Both the position numbers and the translations under genes were made by a program. A model generated the notes under the pieces. That model was not told the DNA's origin and did no database searches. It saw nothing but the letters and a program-made list of their open reading frames with translations. Positions 59,846-64,000 of a DNA stretch of 64,000 bases are shown piece by piece. Position 1 is the stretch's first letter. Each line of letters opens with the position of its first letter. The stretch is from Lysobacterales bacterium (GTDB lineage Bacteria > Pseudomonadota > Gammaproteobacteria > Xanthomonadales > Xanthomonadaceae): contig JAFLDZ010000001.1 of the NCBI GenBank assembly GCA_017302135.1, forward strand, positions 372,001-436,000, written 5' to 3'.

Positions 59846-60745
59846 TTACTTCACCGGCCGCTGGCTGAGCACCACGCTGCCAAGAATCAAGGCCCCGGCG
59901 ACGACCATCGTCATCGTCAACGGCTCGTCCAACAGCAGCCAAGCCCAGCCCACGCCGAACAGCGGCACCAGATAGGTCGTAGTGGCGGCGCGGCTGGCGC
60001 CGATCCGCGCGATCAGCCGGTAATACATCACGAAAGCGATGCCGGTGCAGAGCACGCCCAGCGTGGCCGCCGCGCCCCATGATTTCGCCGACACTGCGTG
60101 CTGCGGCCATTGCGAGATCGCGAACGGCGCGGTCATCAGCGCCGCGCAACTCAGGGTCGCTGCCGCCACCGCAGTCGCCGGCAGGCCGGCGAGATGGCGC
60201 TTCACCAGATTGCCGCCGATGCCGTACAGGAACGCCGCGAAGGTGCCGGCCGCCACCGGCAACCCGATGCTGGCACCGCCGACCTTGCCGCTGGCGAGCA
60301 CGATCACGCCAGCAAAGCCGGTGATCAGCGCCACCGCCCGGCGCGCACCGATCTTTTCGCCGTAGAACAGGAACGCCACCAGCGCCGCGAACAGCACCGC
60401 CATCGAGTTGGTGATGGCGCCGACGCCTGCGGGCGCGCGCTGCGCAGCCCAAGCGAAGAGCGTGAACGGAATCGCCGAATTGATCGCGCCGATCAGCGCC
60501 AATCGCGGCCACAGTCGATGGTCGAACGCACGACGTTCGCGCCACAGGAACGGCAGCAGGATGACCGCACCCAGCCCCAGCCGGATCGCGACCAGCGGCG
60601 TCGATCCGAACTCCGGCGCAGCCACGCGCATGAACATGAAGGAGGCGCCCCAGATCGCGCCAAGCAGACCGAGCTCGAGCGGCGTGACCCAAGCCGGGGC
60701 GGGGCGCACTTCGAGCGCAGGGGAGGTGGCGGTGGCGGCAGTCAT
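59846..60745 (-). CDS. EamA (DMT) family permease
   Basis: A 299-aa inner-membrane protein with ten predicted helices in two EamA halves (GLLGAIWGASFMFMRVAAPE; ATLGVLCTGIAFVMYYRLIA; GWAWLLLDEPLTMTMVVAGA). Probably a metabolite exporter; substrate unknown. ATG 60745 gives TAATATSPALEVRP before helix one. It is divergent from the LysR gene, which likely controls it. Confidence 0.9.
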   Translation of the reverse strand: MTAATATSPALEVRPAPAWVTPLELGLLGAIWGASFMFMRVAAPEFGSTPLVAIRLGLGAVILLPFLWRERRAFDHRLWPRLALIGAINSAIPFTLFAWAAQRAPAGVGAITNSMAVLFAALVAFLFYGEKIGARRAVALITGFAGVIVLASGKVGGASIGLPVAAGTFAAFLYGIGGNLVKRHLAGLPATAVAAATLSCAALMTAPFAISQWPQHAVSAKSWGAAATLGVLCTGIAFVMYYRLIARIGASRAATTTYLVPLFGVGWAWLLLDEPLTMTMVVAGALILGSVVLSQRPVK

Positions 60746-60887
60746 GACGGTTCCCCAAGAAGCTGCGATGGTGCGACGTGTCGGCAAATGATCCGGCCGA
60801 TGATCTGGCGATGGTCCGGAGAAATTATTCGCAAGCATTATCGAGCGCATGAATTTCGAGACAAGCGCATAATCCGGCGCTTAGACA

Positions 60888-60900
60888 CAAATCATATTTG
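60888..60900 (+). promoter_or_regulatory. CAAATCATATTTG dyad in front of lysR
   Basis: A perfect 5-bp-arm dyad, CAAAT-CAT-ATTTG, lies 9 bp before the regulator ATG in the gap shared with the divergent permease gene. It fits the short A/T-rich dyads bound by LysR proteins; autoregulation is inferred. Confidence 0.35.
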
Positions 60901-60909
60901 AGGCTTGTC

Positions 60910-61803
60910 ATGAGCTTGCGACCGGATTGGCTGCCGGCCCTGTCGGCATTCGAAGCCGCTGCCCGACACCAGAACTTCGCCCACGCCGCCGAGGAACTGC
61001 ACCTGACCGCCAGCGCGGTCAGCCATCACGTCCGCAAGCTCGAAACCCGGCTCGGCGTCGCCCTGTTCCAGCGTCATGCCCGCGGCGTGACCCTCACCGC
61101 CGAAGGCCGCCGACTGGCCGATGCCGCCGGCAGCGCCTTGACCGATCTGGAAGGCGTGCTGCGCGGCCTGCGCGGCGCGCGCGAGGACCACGATCGCGTG
61201 CGCATCTCCACCCTGCATTCGCTGACCCAGTCTTGGCTGCTGCCGCGACTGCCGGCATTCACGGCATTGCATCCCCGGATCAGCATCGCCATCGATACCG
61301 AGATCGCGCTAACCCGCTTCGACGATGGCGGCCCCGATCTTGGTATCCGTCACGGCCCCGGGCATTGGGCCGGCCTCACTTCGCACCATGTGATGGACGA
61401 CGCGCTGTTTCCGGTCGCGAATCCGGATATCGCGACACGCGTTTCGACCCCGGCGGACATCGCGACGCTGCCGCTGGTGGCCGATCTGGCCCGGCAAGGC
61501 TGGCACGACTGGTTCCGCGCCGCCGACGTGCACGGCGTGCAGCTCGACGTGCGCCACACATTCAGCGACAGCACCGATGCATTGGAAGCCGCAGCGCGTG
61601 GCCTCGGCGCGACCCTGGCGCGGGAAAAGATCGCAACGCCGTGGCTCGACGATGGCCGCCTGCAGCGACTTCCCGGGCCGATCCTGCCCGCGCGCTGGAG
61701 CTATCACATCGTCTATCCCTCGCATCGACGCCTGCGTCCGGCCGCGCAGGCGTTCGTCGACTGGCTGCTGGCGGTGAGCGCGGAAGAACGCGCACGGCGA
61801 TAA
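60910..61803 (+). CDS. LysR-type transcriptional regulator, GcvA-like
   Basis: A 297-aa regulator. The N-terminal helix-turn-helix is LSAFEAAARHQNFAHAAEEL, then LHLTASAVSHHVRKLETRLG, VALFQRHARGVTLTAEGRRL. The substrate domain starts near 90 and carries FDDGGPDLGIRHGPGHWAGL, typical of the GcvA/AmpR-like branch. It is divergent from one EamA gene and overlaps another by TAATG, so both exporters may be its targets. Confidence 0.92.
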   Translation: MSLRPDWLPALSAFEAAARHQNFAHAAEELHLTASAVSHHVRKLETRLGVALFQRHARGVTLTAEGRRLADAAGSALTDLEGVLRGLRGAREDHDRVRISTLHSLTQSWLLPRLPAFTALHPRISIAIDTEIALTRFDDGGPDLGIRHGPGHWAGLTSHHVMDDALFPVANPDIATRVSTPADIATLPLVADLARQGWHDWFRAADVHGVQLDVRHTFSDSTDALEAAARGLGATLAREKIATPWLDDGRLQRLPGPILPARWSYHIVYPSHRRLRPAAQAFVDWLLAVSAEERARR

Positions 61804-62780
61804 TGCGCGACCTTCCGGACAGCCCGCCGATGACCGCATCCACCGCCACCCGCACCGCCTGGCTGCAGATCCATCTCTGCGTGGTGCTCTGGGGCTTCAC
61901 CGCGATCATCGGCAAACTCATCAGCCTGCCGGCGCTGCCGCTGGTGTGGTGGCGGATGCTGCTGGTCGTCGCGCTGCTGATGCTGTTGCCGCGGGTCTGG
62001 CGCGGGCTGCGCGCGATGTCCGCACGACTGCGCTGGAGCTACGCGGGCGTGGGCGTACTGGTGGCGCTGCATTGGCTGACCTTCTACGCCTCGATCAAAC
62101 TCTCCAACGCCTCGGTCGGCGCCACCTGCATGGCGCTGGCCACGGTGTTCACCGCCCTGATCGAACCGGTACTGACCGGCAAACGGCTGTCGAAGCGCGA
62201 AGTCGGGCTGGGCATCGCGGTACTGCCGGGCGTGGCCCTGGTCGCGGGCGGCGTACCCGGCGACATGCTGATCGGCGTGGTGGTCGGCACGATATCGGCC
62301 CTGTTCGTGGCGGTATTCAGTTCGCTCAACAAGCGGCTGGTCGAACACAGCGACGCCCTGTCGGTCACGGCGCTGGAAATGGCCGCCGGCGTGGCGGCGA
62401 TGACCGTGATCGCACCGCTCACCGGGCTACTGTCGCCCGCGTTCGGCGGCGACCCGTTCGTGCTGCCGGATCTGCGCGACGGCGTCTACCTGCTGGTGCT
62501 GGCGGTGGCGTGCACGCTGGTGCCGTTCGCGCTGTCGCTGATGGCGCTGCGCCACCTCACCGCGTTCGGATCGCAGCTGGCGATCAATCTGGAGCCGATC
62601 TACGCGATCGCGCTGGCGATCCTGCTGCTGGGCGAACAGCACGAGCTCACCCTGCAGTTCTACCTCGGCGTGGCGATCATCCTCGGCGTGGTGCTGGTCT
62701 ATCCGCTGCTGGTACGGCCGCAGAAGATCGAACACCCGGAGATTCTGGCGACCGGCGAATCCAAGGTGATCGGCGAATAA
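61803..62780 (+). CDS. EamA (DMT) family permease, coupled to lysR
   Basis: A 325-aa (or about 316 from ATG 61830) ten-helix transporter; segments include VVLWGFTAIIGKLISLPALP, GVGVLVALHWLTFYASIKLS and LLLGEQHELTLQFYLGVAII. Probably exports an amino acid or other metabolite; substrate unknown. ATG 61803 overlaps the LysR stop (TAATG), giving translational coupling. An alternative start 27 bases later is equally good. Confidence 0.9.
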   Translation: MRDLPDSPPMTASTATRTAWLQIHLCVVLWGFTAIIGKLISLPALPLVWWRMLLVVALLMLLPRVWRGLRAMSARLRWSYAGVGVLVALHWLTFYASIKLSNASVGATCMALATVFTALIEPVLTGKRLSKREVGLGIAVLPGVALVAGGVPGDMLIGVVVGTISALFVAVFSSLNKRLVEHSDALSVTALEMAAGVAAMTVIAPLTGLLSPAFGGDPFVLPDLRDGVYLLVLAVACTLVPFALSLMALRHLTAFGSQLAINLEPIYAIALAILLLGEQHELTLQFYLGVAIILGVVLVYPLLVRPQKIEHPEILATGESKVIGE

Positions 62781-62845
62781 CGCCAGCGAGGCCAACGCTG
62801 TGGCAGTCTAGGCACCCCGCTCCCGCCGGCCGACAGCAGCCCCGC

Positions 62846-64000
62846 ATGTATCTGGAGTACTACGGCCTCGAACAGGCGCCGTTCTCGATCACGCCCGACC
62901 CGCATTACGTGTTCCTCAGCGAACACCACCGCGACGCGCTGGCGCATCTGCTCTACGGCATCCGTCAGGGCGGCGGCGGCGGCTTCGTGCAGCTCACCGG
63001 CGAAGTCGGCACCGGCAAGACCACGCTCAGCCGGCTGCTGCTGAACCAACTGCCGGCGAACACCCACGCCGCGCTGGTCCTGAACCCGCGCCTGGAACCG
63101 GCGGAACTGCTGCAGACCATCTGCGAGGAACTGCGTCTCCCGGTCGGCGGCAAGGCCAGTGCGCCCGCAGTTGCGGCGGGCACAGCCAAACGCAAGCCCC
63201 GGGCCGCTGCGCCGAAACCGCCCGGCGGCAAAGCGATGTTCGACGCGCTCAGCGCGTACCTGCTGGAGGCGTACGCGAAAGGCGACAAGGTCGTGCTGAT
63301 CATCGACGAAGCGCAGAACCTGTCGACCGAGGCGCTGGAACAGGTGCGGCTGCTGACCAATCTCGAAACCGAAACCCAGAAGCTGCTGCAGATCATCCTG
63401 ATCGGCCAGCCGGAGCTGCGCGAAACCCTCGCCCGCCCCGAGCTGCGCCAGCTCGCGCAGCGCATCACCGCGCGCTATCACCTGCGTCCGCTCGACGAAG
63501 CCGGCACTGCGGCCTATCTGCGCCATCGACTGAACACCGCCGGCGCGGACCGCTTTCCGTTTTCGGCCGATGCCGTGCGCCGCGTGTACCAGCGCAGCGG
63601 CGGCGTGCCGCGCCTGATCAACGTCATCGCCGAACGCGCGCTGCTCGGCGGTTACGCGCACGATCTGCTGACCATCGATGCGAAGACCGTCGACCGCGCC
63701 GCGAACGAAGCGCTGGCGCCCTCCGCGCACGCAGAGACGGAACGCGACCGCAAACCGCTGTTCATCGCCGCTGCGCTGATTGTCGGCGTTGCGGCGATCG
63801 CATTCGCGCTGTCGGGCGCCGCACCAACCGACACGTCGGTGTCGGATGATGCGATCTCGACGCCCGCTCAAGTCGAAACGCCAACAACCGTTTCACCCGC
63901 GCTCGACGGCGACGCGCTGCTGCAGCGGGTCCGCGCATCGTCGCCGACATCGCCGCGCGAGTGGCAGACCCTGGTGGCGGCATGGAAAGCGCCAGCCGCG
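62846..64000 (+). CDS. ExeA/GspA-like AAA ATPase, cut by window edge
   Basis: 385 codons are visible with no stop. MYLEYYGLEQAPFSITPDPH opens the ExeA-type domain; Walker A GEVGTGKTTLSRL is at 52-64 and Walker B VLIIDEAQNLS near 150. ExeA/GspA proteins help pass the secretin through peptidoglycan in type II secretion. One membrane helix (LFIAAALIVGVAAIAFALSG) near residue 310 separates the ATPase from a periplasmic part that runs off the window. An Ala/Pro/Lys-rich insert (about 100-130) is not usual in the ATPase. Confidence 0.9.
   Translation, partial: MYLEYYGLEQAPFSITPDPHYVFLSEHHRDALAHLLYGIRQGGGGGFVQLTGEVGTGKTTLSRLLLNQLPANTHAALVLNPRLEPAELLQTICEELRLPVGGKASAPAVAAGTAKRKPRAAAPKPPGGKAMFDALSAYLLEAYAKGDKVVLIIDEAQNLSTEALEQVRLLTNLETETQKLLQIILIGQPELRETLARPELRQLAQRITARYHLRPLDEAGTAAYLRHRLNTAGADRFPFSADAVRRVYQRSGGVPRLINVIAERALLGGYAHDLLTIDAKTVDRAANEALAPSAHAETERDRKPLFIAAALIVGVAAIAFALSGAAPTDTSVSDDAISTPAQVETPTTVSPALDGDALLQRVRASSPTSPREWQTLVAAWKAPAA

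Overview
The window is chromosomal DNA of a high-GC gammaproteobacterium, most likely of the Xanthomonadaceae/Lysobacteraceae (Lysobacter, Luteimonas or Thermomonas type). The evidence is the tig-clpP-clpX-lon-hupB-tRNA-ppiD order, the gloB/methyltransferase/rnhA/dnaQ block, a TPR-sulfotransferase paired with a TonB-dependent receptor, and the CCCTCTCC...GGAGAGGG type intergenic repeats. No transposase, integrase or rRNA gene was seen. The genus is inferred only from gene content and order.

Layout. 1-4.9 kb: uvrB (cut by the window edge), a FimT/GspH minor pseudopilin, tRNA-Asn, an AbrB-Doc toxin-antitoxin pair, a 660-bp array of hairpin repeats and a conserved protein of unknown function. 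5.2-14.1 kb: a four-gene type I restriction operon, hsdM - DUF262/DUF1524 nuclease - hsdS - hsdR. Every junction is an ATGA overlap, and the locus has copies of one intergenic repeat on both sides. 14.6-16.5 kb: a secreted GH13 cyclomaltodextrinase-like enzyme.

16.7-23.9 kb: the least familiar part. A TonB-dependent receptor, a ThiF/E1-like adenylyltransferase, an acyl-CoA-synthetase-like adenylating enzyme, a GPH-type MFS carrier and a LuxR-type regulator with an autoinducer-binding domain all lie on one strand. No luxI-type synthase lies nearby. This looks like a self-contained uptake, modification and sensing system for an unknown small molecule.

23.9-37.8 kb: DUF3806, AIM24 and cupin proteins, pyrH, two tandem S9 peptidases, the dTDP-rhamnose operon rfbBACD, the dnaQ-rnhA-methyltransferase block facing gloB, and fabI. 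37.8-47.8 kb: the proteostasis block (ppiD, hupB, lon, clpX, clpP, tig) with seven tRNA genes. lon carries a good sigma-32 promoter candidate.

47.9-64 kb: a Bax-inhibitor-1 protein, a second TonB receptor with its TPR-sulfotransferase, an FdhF/YdeP-type molybdoenzyme with a small HTH protein and fdhD, a DUF885 lipoprotein, a response regulator with an N-terminal extension, a LysR gene between two EamA exporters, and the start of an ExeA/GspA ATPase. Short tandem repeats of 15-16 bp occur at three gene junctions or loops, and a REP-like palindrome is inserted in frame in the molybdoenzyme gene.
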